From Melaminivora suipulveris (GTDB lineage: Bacteria > Pseudomonadota > Gammaproteobacteria > Burkholderiales > Burkholderiaceae_C): a DNA stretch of 64,000 nucleotides. Where the stretch lies: the NCBI RefSeq assembly GCF_003008575.1, contig NZ_CP027667.1, positions 2,690,001 through 2,754,000 of the forward strand, written 5' to 3'. This document shows positions 8,156 through 16,755 of this stretch, piece after piece. Each line of letters opens with the position of its first letter. The stretch's first letter is position 1. The notes under the pieces are model-generated. The model did no database searches and was not told the DNA's origin. It worked only from the letters and a program-made list of their open reading frames with translations. The position numbers and the translations under genes are program-made.

Positions 8156-8899
8156 TCAGGCTTTTCCCTGCGCCGCCACGGAGGCTGCGGCGCGGGCGGC
8201 GGCCTGCGCGTCGCCCAGGTAGTAGTGGCGCAGCGGCTTCAGATCGGCGTCCAGCTCATAGACCAGCGGAATGCCGTTGGGAATGTTCAGGCCAACGATG
8301 TCCTCGTCGGAGATGCCATCCAGGTACTTGACCAGCGCGCGCATGGAGTTGCCGTGCGCGGCGATCAGCACGCGCTGGCCGGCGCGCAGCCGCGGCGCGA
8401 TAGCCTCGTGCCAATACGGCAGCACGCGCGCCACGGTGTCCTTCAGGCACTCGGTCAGCGGCACCTGGCCGGCTTCGAGCTTCGCGTAGCGAATGTCGCC
8501 GCGCTCGCTGCGCGGGTCTTGCGGCTCCAGCGCCGGCGGCGGCACGTCGTAGCTGCGGCGCCAGACCAGCACCTGCTCGTCGCCGTACTCCTTGGCCGTC
8601 TCGGCCTTGTTCAGGCCCTGCAGCGCGCCGTAGTGGCGCTCGTTCAGGCGCCAGCTGTGCGCGACCGGCAGCCAGGTACGCTCCATGGCGTCCAGGCAGT
8701 GCCACAGCGTGTGCGTGGCGCGCTTGAGCACGCTGGTGTGGCATTGGTCGAACTCGTAGCCCTCGGCGGCCAGCAGCCGCCCGGCAGTCCTCGCCTGCTC
8801 GATGCCCGTGGCGGTCAGCGCCACATCGGTCCAGCCGGTGAAGCGGTTTTCCAGGTTCCAGGTGGATTCGCCGTGGCGAATCAGGACGAGCTTGTGCAT
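8156..8899 (-). CDS. gpmA: 2,3-bisphosphoglycerate-dependent phosphoglycerate mutase
   Basis: A 247-residue glycolytic enzyme interconverting 3- and 2-phosphoglycerate. The phosphohistidine motif LIRHGEST (His9) opens the protein; the [24 protein letters not shown] and [14 protein letters not shown] signatures of dPGM follow in order. Length matches E. coli GpmA. The ATG at 8899 is preceded by GGGAGTCTC. It is divergent from the rhodanese gene, with 87 bases between starts. Confidence 0.97.
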   Translation of the reverse strand: MHKLVLIRHGESTWNLENRFTGWTDVALTATGIEQARTAGRLLAAEGYEFDQCHTSVLKRATHTLWHCLDAMERTWLPVAHSWRLNERHYGALQGLNKAETAKEYGDEQVLVWRRSYDVPPPALEPQDPRSERGDIRYAKLEAGQVPLTECLKDTVARVLPYWHEAIAPRLRAGQRVLIAAHGNSMRALVKYLDGISDEDIVGLNIPNGIPLVYELDADLKPLRHYYLGDAQAAARAAASVAAQGKA

Positions 8900-8986
8900 G
8901 AGACTCCCAGTGTTTACAGGCTGTCGGCAACCGACCAAACCCGCCATTCTAAAATCGCCGGTCCGCTCTTGCCCTGGAACGCTTCT

Positions 8987-9394
8987 GTGAACTTCATTCT
9001 CGACAACTGGTATCTGATCTTTCTGGCGCTGGCCTCCGGCGCGCTGCTGCTGGTGCCCGCGCTCAAGGGCGGCATGTCCGGCGGCCTGACGGCGGCGCAG
9101 GCGGTGCAGCTCATCAACCGCGAAAAAGCCGTGGTCATCGACGTCTGCGAGCCGCAGGAATACGCCGCGGGCCACGTGAACGCCGCGAAAAACGTTCCTC
9201 TGGCGCAACTGCAGGAACGCCTGCCGCAGGTGGTCAAGAACAAGGCCGTGCCGGTCATCCTGGTGTGCGCCAAGGGCGCGCGCTCGGCGCGCGCCGCCGG
9301 CATCGCCCGCGGCCTGGGCTACGACAAGGCGCAGTCGCTGTCCGGTGGCCTGGCCGCGTGGCGCGAAGCCGGGCTGCCGGTTGAAAAGACCTGA
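8987..9394 (+). CDS. Membrane-anchored rhodanese-like protein (YibN type)
   Basis: A 135-residue protein: an N-terminal membrane helix ([17 protein letters not shown], residues ~7-23) followed by one rhodanese domain. The active-site loop reads [13 protein letters not shown] with its catalytic Cys, so it could carry persulfide sulfur. The start is the GTG at 8987, giving [10 protein letters not shown]; no better in-frame start lies between the divergent gpmA promoter and the membrane segment. It precedes grxC, secB and gpsA on the same strand, a conserved order in betaproteobacteria (yibN-grxC-secB-gpsA, as in E. coli). A role in sulfur transfer or redox quality control is inferred from that context. 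Confidence 0.9.
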   Translation: MNFILDNWYLIFLALASGALLLVPALKGGMSGGLTAAQAVQLINREKAVVIDVCEPQEYAAGHVNAAKNVPLAQLQERLPQVVKNKAVPVILVCAKGARSARAAGIARGLGYDKAQSLSGGLAAWREAGLPVEKT

Positions 9395-9444
9395 GGCCGC
9401 CTGCAACTGTCCTTCTGCAGCCCATCAACCACCAAGGACACACC

Positions 9445-9705
9445 ATGCAAACCGTCAAGATGTACACCACCGCCGTCTGCCCCTACTGCATCCGCGCCAA
9501 GCAGCTGCTCAAGGCCAAGGGCGTGGAGCAGATCGAGGAGATCCGCATCGACTCCGACCCGCAGGCGCGCCAGCACATGATGGAGATCACCGGCCGGCGC
9601 ACCGTGCCGCAGATCTTCATCGGCGACACGCACGTTGGCGGCCACGACGACCTGGTGGCGCTCGATGGCCGAGGCGGCCTGATGCCGCTGCTGCAACAAG
9701 GCTGA
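9445..9705 (+). CDS. grxC: Glutaredoxin 3
   Basis: An 86-residue dithiol glutaredoxin that reduces protein and mixed disulfides with glutathione. The redox-active CPYC is at residues 12-15, the cis-Pro loop reads RRTVPQIF, and the glutathione-binding GGHDDL follows. Length and motif order are those of GrxC. It lies 50 bases after the rhodanese gene, probably co-transcribed, and a terminator-like hairpin separates it from secB. Confidence 0.96.
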   Translation: MQTVKMYTTAVCPYCIRAKQLLKAKGVEQIEEIRIDSDPQARQHMMEITGRRTVPQIFIGDTHVGGHDDLVALDGRGGLMPLLQQG

Positions 9706-9761
9706 AGCAGGCCCGCAGGCGGTTTTCGCCGCCATGCGCCATTGCATAATGGCGCCCCAGT

Positions 9762-9799
9762 GCCCGCTGCGGGATTGATTCCCCGGCGGGCTTTGTTTT
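9762..9799 (+). terminator. Terminator-like hairpin between grxC and secB
   Basis: GCCCGCTGCGGG and CCCCGGCGGGC (9762-9791) pair around ATTGATT and are followed by TTTGTTTT. A GCATAAT box just upstream (9744-9750) could be the -10 of a secB promoter, in which case the hairpin would lie in the secB leader and act as an attenuator. Confidence 0.55.
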
Positions 9800-9817
9800 G
9801 ACGATTGGATTTCCATC

Positions 9818-10276
9818 ATGGCCACCGAAGACGCAACCCCCGTATTCCAGATCCAGCGCGTGTATCTGAAGGATTTGTCGCTGGAGCAGCCCAACTCGCC
9901 CACCATCCTGATGGAGCAGGAGCAGCCCAGCGTGGACATCCAGCTCGGCGTCGAGGCCACGCCGGTGGTCGAGGGCATCTTCGAGGTCGCCGTCACCGCC
10001 ACCGTGCAGACCAAGATCCAGGACAAGACCGTGTTCCTGGTCGAGGCTAAGCAGGCCGGCATCTTTGAAATCCGCAATGTGCCCGAGGAGCAGATGGGCA
10101 TGGTCGTCGGCGTGGCCTGCCCGCAGATCGTCTACCCCTATCTGCGTGGCAACGTGGCCGACGTGATCACGCGCGCCGGCTTTCCGCCCGTGCACCTGGC
10201 CGAGATCAACTTCCAGGCCATGTACGAGCAGCAGCAGGCTGCGACCGCCGAAGCCGCCAACAACACGGCGCAATAA
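9818..10276 (+). CDS. secB: Protein-export chaperone SecB
   Basis: A 152-residue cytoplasmic chaperone that keeps preproteins unfolded and hands them to SecA. The family blocks [42 protein letters not shown] and [12 protein letters not shown] are all present in order. The C-terminal tail is Gln/Ala-rich, as usual. It forms a homotetramer. It sits between grxC and gpsA, its usual neighbours. Confidence 0.98.
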   Translation: MATEDATPVFQIQRVYLKDLSLEQPNSPTILMEQEQPSVDIQLGVEATPVVEGIFEVAVTATVQTKIQDKTVFLVEAKQAGIFEIRNVPEEQMGMVVGVACPQIVYPYLRGNVADVITRAGFPPVHLAEINFQAMYEQQQAATAEAANNTAQ

Positions 10277-10307
10277 GCGGCCCACTGGCGGGGAATCGAC
10301 CGATATC

Positions 10308-10366
10308 TGAGTCTTTTTCCCCTTCAGTCGGCGTCAGACAAGCGCGAGCAGCTATGAAAATAGTAG
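10308..10366 (-). repeat. Dispersed intergenic repeat, copy 2 (contains the gpsA start)
   Basis: An inverted copy ending GCGCGAGCAGCTATGAAA, with CAGTCGGCGT in the middle matching ACGCCGACTG of copies 4 and 9. The gpsA start codon and its first codons lie inside it. Confidence 0.75.
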
Positions 10367-11355
10367 TGCTGGGCGCAGGCGCCTGGGGCACGGCGGTGGC
10401 CATCAGTGCCGCCTCGCATCCGGACGGCCACGAGGTGAGCCTGTGGGCGCGCGACGCGGCCCAGGCCAGCGCCATGCGGGCGGCGCGCGAGAACGCGCGC
10501 TACCTCGCCGGCGTGCCCCTGCCCGCAGCGCTGCGGGTGGCCGACGGCGAGATTGCGCCGGTGCTGGCGGGCGCCGATCTGGTCATCGTCGGCACGCCCA
10601 TGGCCGCGCTGCGCGGGTTTTTGCAGCAGCTGCGCGGCTGCCTTGCTCCCATGGCCTGGCTGTGCAAGGGCTTCGAGGCAGCCGAGCCCGGCGCCCCGTT
10701 TGGCCTGCTGGCCCACGAAATCCACGCCCGTGTCGCGCCGCAGGTGCCCGCCGGCGCCCTGAGTGGTCCCAGCTTCGCCCTGGAGGTGGCGCGCGGCCAG
10801 CCCACGGCGCTGGTGGCCGCCAGCCGCGACGCTGCCGTGCGCGAGGCGCTGGTGCAGGCGCTGCACAGCCCGCAGCTGCGTGTCTACGCCAACGACGACA
10901 TCGTGGGTGTCGAGGTGGGCGGCGCCGTCAAGAACGTGCTGGCGATCGCCACCGGCCTGTGCGACGGCCTGCAACTGGGCCTGAACGCGCGCGCCGCGCT
11001 GATCACGCGCGGCCTGGCGGAGATGACGCGCCTGGGGCTGGCGCTGGGCGCGCGCGCCGAGACCTTCATGGGCCTGTCGGGCCTGGGCGATCTGGTGCTC
11101 ACCGCCACGGGCGACCTGTCGCGCAACCGCAAGGTCGGCCTGCTGCTGGCGCAGGGCCTGTCGCTGCAGCAAGCCGTGCAGTCACTGGGCCATGTGGCCG
11201 AGGGCGTCTACACCGCCCGCACGGCGCTGGCGCGGGCGCGCCACGCCGGCGTCGAGATGCCGCTGGCCGAGACCGTGGTGGACCTGCTGGACGGCCGCCT
11301 GCAGGCCGACGCGGCGCTGCGCCGCCTGATGGAGCGCGACCCGCGCCAGGAGTGA
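10354..11355 (+). CDS. gpsA: Glycerol-3-phosphate dehydrogenase [NAD(P)+]
   Basis: A 333-residue cytoplasmic enzyme reducing dihydroxyacetone phosphate to sn-glycerol 3-phosphate for phospholipid synthesis. The dinucleotide loop GAGAWGTA is at residues 7-14. The substrate/catalytic segment [15 protein letters not shown] (catalytic Lys) and [14 protein letters not shown] follow. Length is standard. The first codons (ATGAAAATAGTA) belong to a dispersed repeat, so translation signals appear to be supplied by the repeat; only a weak GAGCAG lies before the ATG. Third gene of the grxC-secB-gpsA run. Confidence 0.97.
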   Translation: MKIVVLGAGAWGTAVAISAASHPDGHEVSLWARDAAQASAMRAARENARYLAGVPLPAALRVADGEIAPVLAGADLVIVGTPMAALRGFLQQLRGCLAPMAWLCKGFEAAEPGAPFGLLAHEIHARVAPQVPAGALSGPSFALEVARGQPTALVAASRDAAVREALVQALHSPQLRVYANDDIVGVEVGGAVKNVLAIATGLCDGLQLGLNARAALITRGLAEMTRLGLALGARAETFMGLSGLGDLVLTATGDLSRNRKVGLLLAQGLSLQQAVQSLGHVAEGVYTARTALARARHAGVEMPLAETVVDLLDGRLQADAALRRLMERDPRQE

Positions 11356-11371
11356 GCCGCCGCGGCACGGC

Positions 11372-11399
11372 AAAAGAAAAGCCCGCAGGTCTTGCGGGC
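11372..11399 (-). terminator. Terminator for the 24-residue microprotein gene
   Basis: GCCCGCA-AGACC-TGCGGGC on the minus strand is followed by TTTTCTTTTG. It lies 30 bases after the microprotein stop and between two convergent genes; on the plus strand no T run follows, so it mainly serves the minus-strand transcript. Confidence 0.8.
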
Positions 11400-11428
11400 C
11401 TGCGGGCGGGTATGGGGCAAAGCACCGC

Positions 11429-11503
11429 TCAGATGACGCCGAACAGCAGCAACAGCAGCACGATGGACAGCGGTACGCCGAGTAGCCACAAGATGATGGG
11501 CAT
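11429..11503 (-). CDS. 24-residue hydrophobic microprotein
   Basis: A very short gene encoding one membrane-spanning helix, starting MPIILWLLGVP and ending LLLFGVI, with no charged residues. Three things argue it is real: AGGAGG stands five bases before the ATG, a strong terminator follows 30 bases after the stop, and the gene fills the gap between gpsA and the next minus-strand gene. Comparable tiny membrane proteins occur in related genomes to my recollection, but no function is known. It may bind and regulate a larger membrane protein, as many single-helix microproteins do; that is inference. Confidence 0.65.
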   Translation of the reverse strand: MPIILWLLGVPLSIVLLLLLFGVI

Positions 11504-11644
11504 GGAAACCTCCTGGTTGAGTCGTGGTTGGGATGGCTTCAAAGGTACGCAAGCCCTGGTGGCCGGCTTGTGCGCCTAGGGTCACGGCCGGCGTAGGCCC
11601 GCGTCGATTGACGGGTGGCGCATTGGCGCACGCGCGGCCGTGGA

Positions 11645-13102
11645 TCAGCCGGCCCAGGCCTCGCGCCGAAACAGGCGCGTGGCGTGCAGGCCGACGGGCG
11701 TCCAGTGCTCCGCCGGTGCCATGGCCGCCACCAGCGCGGCGCGGCGCGCGGCGCCTTGCAAGGTGCGCAGGCGCGCCTCGAAAGCCGGCACGTCCGGGTC
11801 CAGCGGCAGGGCGGACTCGGTGTCGCCCAGGGCGGGCTGCGCCGCGCCGCCGCGCCCGGCGCGCTGCAGGGCCCTGAAGCTGGGCCGGCGGCGCGCCTGG
11901 TTGGCCGCGCCGCGCTCGTTCCAGGCCTGGCCGTCGCTGGCGTCGTCGCCGCGCAGCCAGTCGTGCAGGACCTGCAGCTCATACGGGCTGAACACGCCGA
12001 ACATCTCCGCACGCTCGCCCTGCAGCAGCCGCCAGAAGCGACTTTGCTGCAGCGGCGCGCCAGGACGCACCCAGCCGGCGTCCGTCAGCGCCTGCAGGAA
12101 GGCCGGCATCTCCTCGGACTGAGCCAGCCAGTCGTTCACGCTGCGCCCCGCCACGCGGCAGTAGTTGGAGTGCGCGCCGTGACCGGCCGGGGCCTTGGCC
12201 TGGAAGATGCGCAGCACTTCGGCATGCAAATCGAAGCCGGCGATGACCTGCGTGGTGCCCACTCCCGCATCCGCCAGGCGCGCGCCGGCGCGCACCCGCT
12301 GCCAGAACACATCGGCATCGCCATGGCGCGGCAGCAGCGCCAACGCCGCGTCGCAGGCCTGGCGCGCATGGCCGCTGTGGCCGTTGTCCACGGTCACGTG
12401 CAGGGTGAAGTAGTAGGGGTCGATGCCCAGTTCGTTGAGCTCGTAGCTGGTGATGAGCAGGTGCAGCGGCAGCTGCTCGTAGGCCAGGTTGAAGCCGATG
12501 ACTTCGGGCAGGAAGTCGGCGGCGTTCCAGGCCAGGCATAGCTGGATCAGACCCTGCTCGTACAGGGCGTCGGGCAGGCTGTCGTCGTCCTCGGCGGCGA
12601 TGCCATGCGTGGCCAGCAGGCGCCGGTACAGCAGCACATGGTTCTTGTCGGGCGCGCCGTCGCCGAGCTCTTCCAGATAGGTGTGCACCAGCGGAGTCAG
12701 GCGCACATTGGCGGCGTGCTCGGTCAGGCCGTACAGCCAGGAGCCATCGACCAGCTTGGTCGGCGCCACGGCGCGCAGGAAGTGCAGCGCGTGCGCGCGC
12801 GTGCCGAAATACCGGCGCGGCGCGCCGGCGTGGCGCTCGGCCAGATAGGCGGCGTAACGCTCGGCCACGCTGGCGGCGCCGGCATCGCGCCAGGCGTGCA
12901 GCGCCTCGGGGGACTCGGGTAGATCGCCGGGCTGGTTGGCGGTCTCCAGCAGCTTGCGGCGCAGATGGTGCGCGGCGCGGGTGCGCGTGTCGGCGTCGGG
13001 CGCGCCTGCCTGCAGGGCATGGTAGAGCGCGCGCGACGCGCTGCGTCGTCGCGCTCGGGTGTCTGAGGTCGGGCGCGAGGCCAGGGCGGCAAAGGAGGGC
13101 AT
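11645..13102 (-). CDS. Iron-containing redox enzyme (haem-oxygenase-fold) family protein
   Basis: A 485-residue protein that appears to contain a haem-oxygenase-like metalloprotein domain (about residues 150-320). Its best feature is H235-VTV-D239-NG-H242 inside YFTLHVTVDNGHSGH; HxxxDxxH is the metal-binding pattern of the last core helix in haem-oxygenase-like diiron oxidases such as SznF. Acidic candidates for further ligands lie upstream in LAYEQLPLH and SYELNELGID. Such enzymes oxidise amines, fatty acids or amino acids with O2. The C-terminal ~130 residues are Arg/Ala-rich and unassigned. The start is the ATG at 13102. It is divergent from pabBC. Substrate unknown. Confidence 0.65.
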   Translation of the reverse strand: MPSFAALASRPTSDTRARRRSASRALYHALQAGAPDADTRTRAAHHLRRKLLETANQPGDLPESPEALHAWRDAGAASVAERYAAYLAERHAGAPRRYFGTRAHALHFLRAVAPTKLVDGSWLYGLTEHAANVRLTPLVHTYLEELGDGAPDKNHVLLYRRLLATHGIAAEDDDSLPDALYEQGLIQLCLAWNAADFLPEVIGFNLAYEQLPLHLLITSYELNELGIDPYYFTLHVTVDNGHSGHARQACDAALALLPRHGDADVFWQRVRAGARLADAGVGTTQVIAGFDLHAEVLRIFQAKAPAGHGAHSNYCRVAGRSVNDWLAQSEEMPAFLQALTDAGWVRPGAPLQQSRFWRLLQGERAEMFGVFSPYELQVLHDWLRGDDASDGQAWNERGAANQARRRPSFRALQRAGRGGAAQPALGDTESALPLDPDVPAFEARLRTLQGAARRAALVAAMAPAEHWTPVGLHATRLFRREAWAG

Positions 13103-13241
13103 GGTGGATGGGCGCGGTGCGCGTTGGGCTTGCAATGCGGCGATGCTCCGCGCGCCCCGCGCGCCTCTGTATCAATGCGCGCCGCGCTTGCGGGTGGGCG
13201 CTCTCCTACCCCTGTCGGCGCGCACGCGCACGGTCTTGCGG

Positions 13242-13265
13242 CCTGGGCGCGCGGCCGCGCCCAGG
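13242..13265. other. Perfect GC-rich hairpin in the divergent pabBC region
   Basis: CCTGGGCGCG-CGGC-CGCGCCCAGG gives a 10-bp stem with a 4-base loop. No T run follows on either strand, so it is not a normal terminator. It lies about 100 bases before the pabBC start, in a 259-base region between divergent genes that otherwise shows only strong GC richness. Confidence 0.6.
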
Positions 13266-13361
13266 CGCGGGTGGCGGCCGCCTTGCTATGCATTGCGTAG
13301 CGCGCGGCGCACGCTGCGCAGGCGCCGGGCGCGGGTTTTATGCCATATTCGCCCGCCTGCC

Positions 13362-15143
13362 ATGAACCCCGCTCTGATCGATTTCGCCGACCCACGCGCG
13401 CCGCAGGCGCCGCGCCTGCGTAGCGCCTTCGGTGCGCCGCGCCAGATCCTCGCCGCGCGCTCGCACGACGAGGTGCGGCCGGTACTTGACGCCGTTGAGG
13501 CGGCGGCGCGCGCCGGTCTGTGGTGCCTGGGCTGGCTGGCCTACGAGGCCGCGCCGGCGTTCGACGCCGCCATGCGGGTACACGCGGCGCAGGGCGATCT
13601 GGCCTGGTTTGCCGTGTACGACGCCCCGGCGCCCTGGCCGCAGGACGGTGCGCAAGAGATGGCCGCCGCGCGCATCACCTGGAGCGCGGGCCTGGCGCGC
13701 AGCGCGTTCGACGCGGCGCTGGAGCAGATCCACGCCCACATCGCCGCCGGGCGCTGCTACCAGGTCAATTTCACGGCCCCCATGTTCGGCCAGTTGGAGG
13801 GCGACGCGCGCGCCCTGTTCGCCGCGCTGCGGCGCGCCCAGCCGGGCGGCTACGCGGCGCACATCGATGCGGGCGACGGCAGGCAGGTCCTGTCCGTCTC
13901 GCCCGAGCTGTTTTTCGACTGGCGCGCCGCGCCGGACGGAAGCGGCGCCATCCTGACCCGCCCCATGAAAGGCACGGCGGCGCGCGGCGCGGGCGCCGCC
14001 GAGGACGCTGCGCGAGAGCGCCAGCTGCGCGAGTCGCCCAAGGAGCGCGCCGAGAACGTGATGATCGTCGACCTGCTGCGCAACGATCTCTCACGCATCG
14101 CCCAGCCGGGCAGTGTGCGCGTGCCGCGCCTCTTGCAGACGCAGGCGCTGGCGACGGTCTGGCAAATGACCTCGGACGTGCAGGCCGACACGCGCGCCGG
14201 CACGCGGCTGGCGGATGTCTTCGCGGCGCTGTTTCCCTGCGGCTCGGTCACCGGCGCACCCAAGATCGAGGCCATGCGCATCATCCACGCGCTGGAGGGC
14301 GGGCCGCGCGGCGTCTACTGCGGCGCGCTGGGGCTGGTGCAACCAGACCCGCAGTGCGGCGCCGGCGCCGTCGCCGCCACCTTCAACGTTCCCATCCGCA
14401 CCCTGCAATTGCAGGGCCGCCGCGTGCGCTGCGACGTCGGCAGCGGCATCGTCTGGGACGCGCAGCCGCAGGCCGAATGGCGTGAGTGGGCCGCCAAGCG
14501 CGCCTTCGCCGAGCGCGCCAGCGCGCCGTTCGAGCTGCTGGAAACGCTGGCGCTCCACGACGGCCGCCATCGCCATCTGCCGCAGCACCTGGCGCGCCTG
14601 CAGCGCTCGGCTGCGCACTTTGGCTACCCCTGCGATGCCCAGTCGCTGACCGACTGCCTGGAAGGCATTGCACGCGCCCACCCCACCGGCCTGTGGCGCA
14701 CGCGGCTGCTGCTGGATGTGCAGGGCCGCGCACGCGCCGAAGCTTTCGCGCTGGCGGCCACGCCAGTGCCGGTGCTGCTGGCCCTGGCTCCACGCCCTTT
14801 CGCCTTTGCATCCAGCGAGTTCGTGCGCCACAAGACCACCCGGCGCGAGCACTACGCCGCCTTCGCGCCCGAGCCGGACAGCGGCGTCTTCGACACGCTG
14901 CTCTACAACGACGACGGCGAGGTCACCGAGACCACCTTCGGCAACGTGGCGGCGCTGCTGGACGGCCGCTGGATCACGCCGCCCGAGGGCTGCGGCCTGC
15001 TGCCCGGCGTGGGCCGGGCCGTGCTGCTGCGCGAAGGCCGGCTGCGCGAAGGCGTGCTGCGTCTGGCCGACGTGCCGCGCGTGCAGGAATGGGCATTCGT
15101 CAACAGCCTGCGCGGCTGGCTGCCGGCACGGCTGCAGCGGTAG
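13362..15143 (+). CDS. pabB: Fused aminodeoxychorismate synthase component I / aminodeoxychorismate lyase
   Basis: A 593-residue bifunctional enzyme of p-aminobenzoate (folate) synthesis. Residues 1-~375 are the chorismate-binding PabB part, with the signatures LTRPMKGTAARG, VMIVDLLRNDLSRIA and CGSVTGAPKIEAMRI. Residues ~390-593 are a PabC-type PLP lyase (class IV aminotransferase fold), with VTETTFGNVAALLDG near the end. Together they convert chorismate plus ammonia into p-aminobenzoate and pyruvate; the glutaminase PabA is not in this window. The ATG at 13362 follows the divergent promoter region. Such fusions are common in betaproteobacteria. The neighbouring oxidase is divergent. Confidence 0.93.
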   Translation: MNPALIDFADPRAPQAPRLRSAFGAPRQILAARSHDEVRPVLDAVEAAARAGLWCLGWLAYEAAPAFDAAMRVHAAQGDLAWFAVYDAPAPWPQDGAQEMAAARITWSAGLARSAFDAALEQIHAHIAAGRCYQVNFTAPMFGQLEGDARALFAALRRAQPGGYAAHIDAGDGRQVLSVSPELFFDWRAAPDGSGAILTRPMKGTAARGAGAAEDAARERQLRESPKERAENVMIVDLLRNDLSRIAQPGSVRVPRLLQTQALATVWQMTSDVQADTRAGTRLADVFAALFPCGSVTGAPKIEAMRIIHALEGGPRGVYCGALGLVQPDPQCGAGAVAATFNVPIRTLQLQGRRVRCDVGSGIVWDAQPQAEWREWAAKRAFAERASAPFELLETLALHDGRHRHLPQHLARLQRSAAHFGYPCDAQSLTDCLEGIARAHPTGLWRTRLLLDVQGRARAEAFALAATPVPVLLALAPRPFAFASSEFVRHKTTRREHYAAFAPEPDSGVFDTLLYNDDGEVTETTFGNVAALLDGRWITPPEGCGLLPGVGRAVLLREGRLREGVLRLADVPRVQEWAFVNSLRGWLPARLQR

Positions 15144-15147
15144 TGTT

Positions 15148-15210
15148 GCTATGAAAAATATAGCTTGCTGCGCTTGATTGGCGCCGACTCAAGCCCAATT
15201 TTCCCTGAAA
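15148..15210 (+). repeat. Dispersed intergenic repeat, copy 3
   Basis: GCTATGAAAAATATAGCTTG, then CTGCGCTTGATTGGCGCCGA and CAAGCCCAATTTTCCCTGAA. It fills the gap between the convergent pabBC and isomerase genes. Confidence 0.75.
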
Positions 15211-15216
15211 TTCGGC

Positions 15217-15576
15217 CTACAGGCGCTCCTTGACATAGGACGGCCGGTCCATGTCCACGATCTCCACGCTGAGCTGCACTAGAACGCCCTCGGGGCGCGG
15301 CGTCAGGCGGCGCAGCACGCCGGCCACGCGCTCGGATAGATCAGCCTTGGCCTCGGGCGTGCGGCCCGACAGCAGGCGCAACTGCGCGTGCACGAAGGCG
15401 CGCTGCGCGGGCTGGGTGCCGATCTCGAAGGCGTCCACGCGCACCAGGCGCGTCTTGAGGTCGGCCTCGTCAGCGACCTCGGGGCTGGCGCAGACGGCGG
15501 CGTTGAGCTCGCGCAGCGCCTGTGGCGCGGGGAAGTCGGGCAGGTTGCATGAATATTCGACGGTCAGGTGTGGCAT
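15217..15576 (-). CDS. 5-carboxymethyl-2-hydroxymuconate isomerase-like protein
   Basis: A 119-residue tautomerase-superfamily protein. After removal of Met1 the N terminus is Pro (PHLTVEYSCNL), the catalytic base of this family. The pattern EYS, HAQLRLLSGR and VQLSVEIVDMDRPSYVKE matches CHMI (HpaF) of homoprotocatechuate degradation. No other hpa genes lie nearby, so the enzyme may act on a different enol/keto acid here. It is encoded between pabBC and scpA on the minus strand, with 53 bases to the scpA stop and a dispersed repeat immediately after its own stop. Confidence 0.85.
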   Translation of the reverse strand: MPHLTVEYSCNLPDFPAPQALRELNAAVCASPEVADEADLKTRLVRVDAFEIGTQPAQRAFVHAQLRLLSGRTPEAKADLSERVAGVLRRLTPRPEGVLVQLSVEIVDMDRPSYVKERL

Positions 15577-15629
15577 GGCGGTGCGGTGGGGTGAAGAAAG
15601 GGTTGAGGGAGGCGCGAAGGCGGCGGCGC

Positions 15630-16448
15630 TTACGCCGGTGTGTACGCCAGGCGCACGTAGATCGGCGCGAAGGCCTCGGCCTGGGTGATTTCGATCAGGG
15701 TTTCCTTGGCCAGCTCCAGCAGGGCGATGAAAGTCACCACCAGCACGGTACTGCCCTTTTGCGGATCGAACAGGTCCTCGAACGGCGTGAAGCGCCGGCC
15801 CTGCAAGGCTTTGAGCACGTGGCTCATGTATTCGCGCACCGACAGCTCCTCGCGCGTGATGCGGTGGTGCTGCACCAGCTTGGCGCGGCGCAGGATGTCG
15901 GCCCAGGCCTGCTGCAACTCGCCCGCCGTCACGTCGGGAAAGCGCAGGTGCAGGCTTTGCTCGATGTGCACCTGCGCGGCGAGCACGTCGCGCCCGTAGT
16001 GCGGCAGGGCGTTGATCCGCTGCGCGGCCAGCTTCATGCGTTCGTATTCCAGCAGCCGGCGCACCAGTTCGGCGCGCGGGTCCTCAGCTTCAGCCGCACC
16101 TTCCTGCCTGCGCGGCGGCAGCAGCATGCGCGACTTGATCTCGATCAGCATGGCCGCCATCAACAGGTACTCGGCGGCCAGCTCCAGGTTGCGGCCGCGG
16201 ATCTCGTCAACGTAGCCGAGGTACTGGCGCGTGACATCCACCATGGGGATGTCCAGTATGTTGAAGTTTTGCTTGCGGATCAGGTACAGCAGCAGGTCCA
16301 GCGGGCCTTCGAAGGCCTCCAGGAAGACCTCCAGCGCGTCCGGCGGGATGTACAGATCCTGCGGCAGCGCGAACAGCGGCTCGCCGTACAGGCGCGCCAG
16401 CGCCACCTGGTCCACCACCTCGGGCCGGGCGTCGGCGGTGTCCGTCAT
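15630..16448 (-). CDS. scpA: Segregation and condensation protein A
   Basis: A 272-residue kleisin that bridges SMC heads with ScpB and helps condense and segregate the chromosome. The N-terminal signature FEGPLDLLLYLIRKQNFNI and the following DIPMVDVTRQYLGYV are typical, as is AAEYLLMAAMLIEIKSRMLL. The winged-helix C terminus (TVLVVTFIALLELAK) is intact. It starts at the ATG at 16448. scpB and smc are not in this window. The DUF3460 gene lies upstream on the same strand, a frequent neighbour in Burkholderiales. Confidence 0.95.
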   Translation of the reverse strand: MTDTADARPEVVDQVALARLYGEPLFALPQDLYIPPDALEVFLEAFEGPLDLLLYLIRKQNFNILDIPMVDVTRQYLGYVDEIRGRNLELAAEYLLMAAMLIEIKSRMLLPPRRQEGAAEAEDPRAELVRRLLEYERMKLAAQRINALPHYGRDVLAAQVHIEQSLHLRFPDVTAGELQQAWADILRRAKLVQHHRITREELSVREYMSHVLKALQGRRFTPFEDLFDPQKGSTVLVVTFIALLELAKETLIEITQAEAFAPIYVRLAYTPA

Positions 16449-16551
16449 GGTGCTATTTATTCAGGAGCTGCGTGCGCAGCATTCACGCCGGCTGGGCCGC
16501 GATTTCATCAAGAAACCAGGTGGCCGGGCCGGCTGACGGCGGCCTGACCGG

Positions 16552-16755
16552 TCAGCCGTGCGTCTGGTAGACGTAGGGCTGCTGGGCCACGCGCCCGGCC
16601 TTGTACTCCTGCCACAGGTCGCGGTCCACCGGTTTGTCCCACAGCAGCGCGCGGCCGGCGCGTTGCTGGGCGTCAAGCTCGGGGCGCTGGGCCTTGAGCT
16701 GGTTGATGAATTGCGTGGTGTCGGACTGGTAGTCGGGGCGGCGGAAAAAGGACAT
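16552..16755 (-). CDS. DUF3460 family protein
   Basis: A 67-residue soluble protein, MSFFRRPDYQSDTTQFINQL at its start, followed by PELDAQQRAGRALLWDK and QEYKAGRVAQQPYVYQ. Length and sequence match DUF3460, a small family confined mainly to Burkholderiales, of unknown function. It lies about 100 bases before scpA on the same strand and divergent from the lipoprotein gene at 16898. Nothing in it suggests enzymatic activity. Confidence 0.9.
   Translation of the reverse strand: MSFFRRPDYQSDTTQFINQLKAQRPELDAQQRAGRALLWDKPVDRDLWQEYKAGRVAQQPYVYQTHG

Noticed and set aside
6013..8331. A very long open frame on the plus strand opposite moeB and ctpA (and similar long frames at 31755-33902 and 56035-58152).
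   Set aside because: These mirror real genes on the other strand, have low-complexity Arg/Gly/Ala/His-rich translations without domains, and arise from the GC-rich third positions of the true genes.
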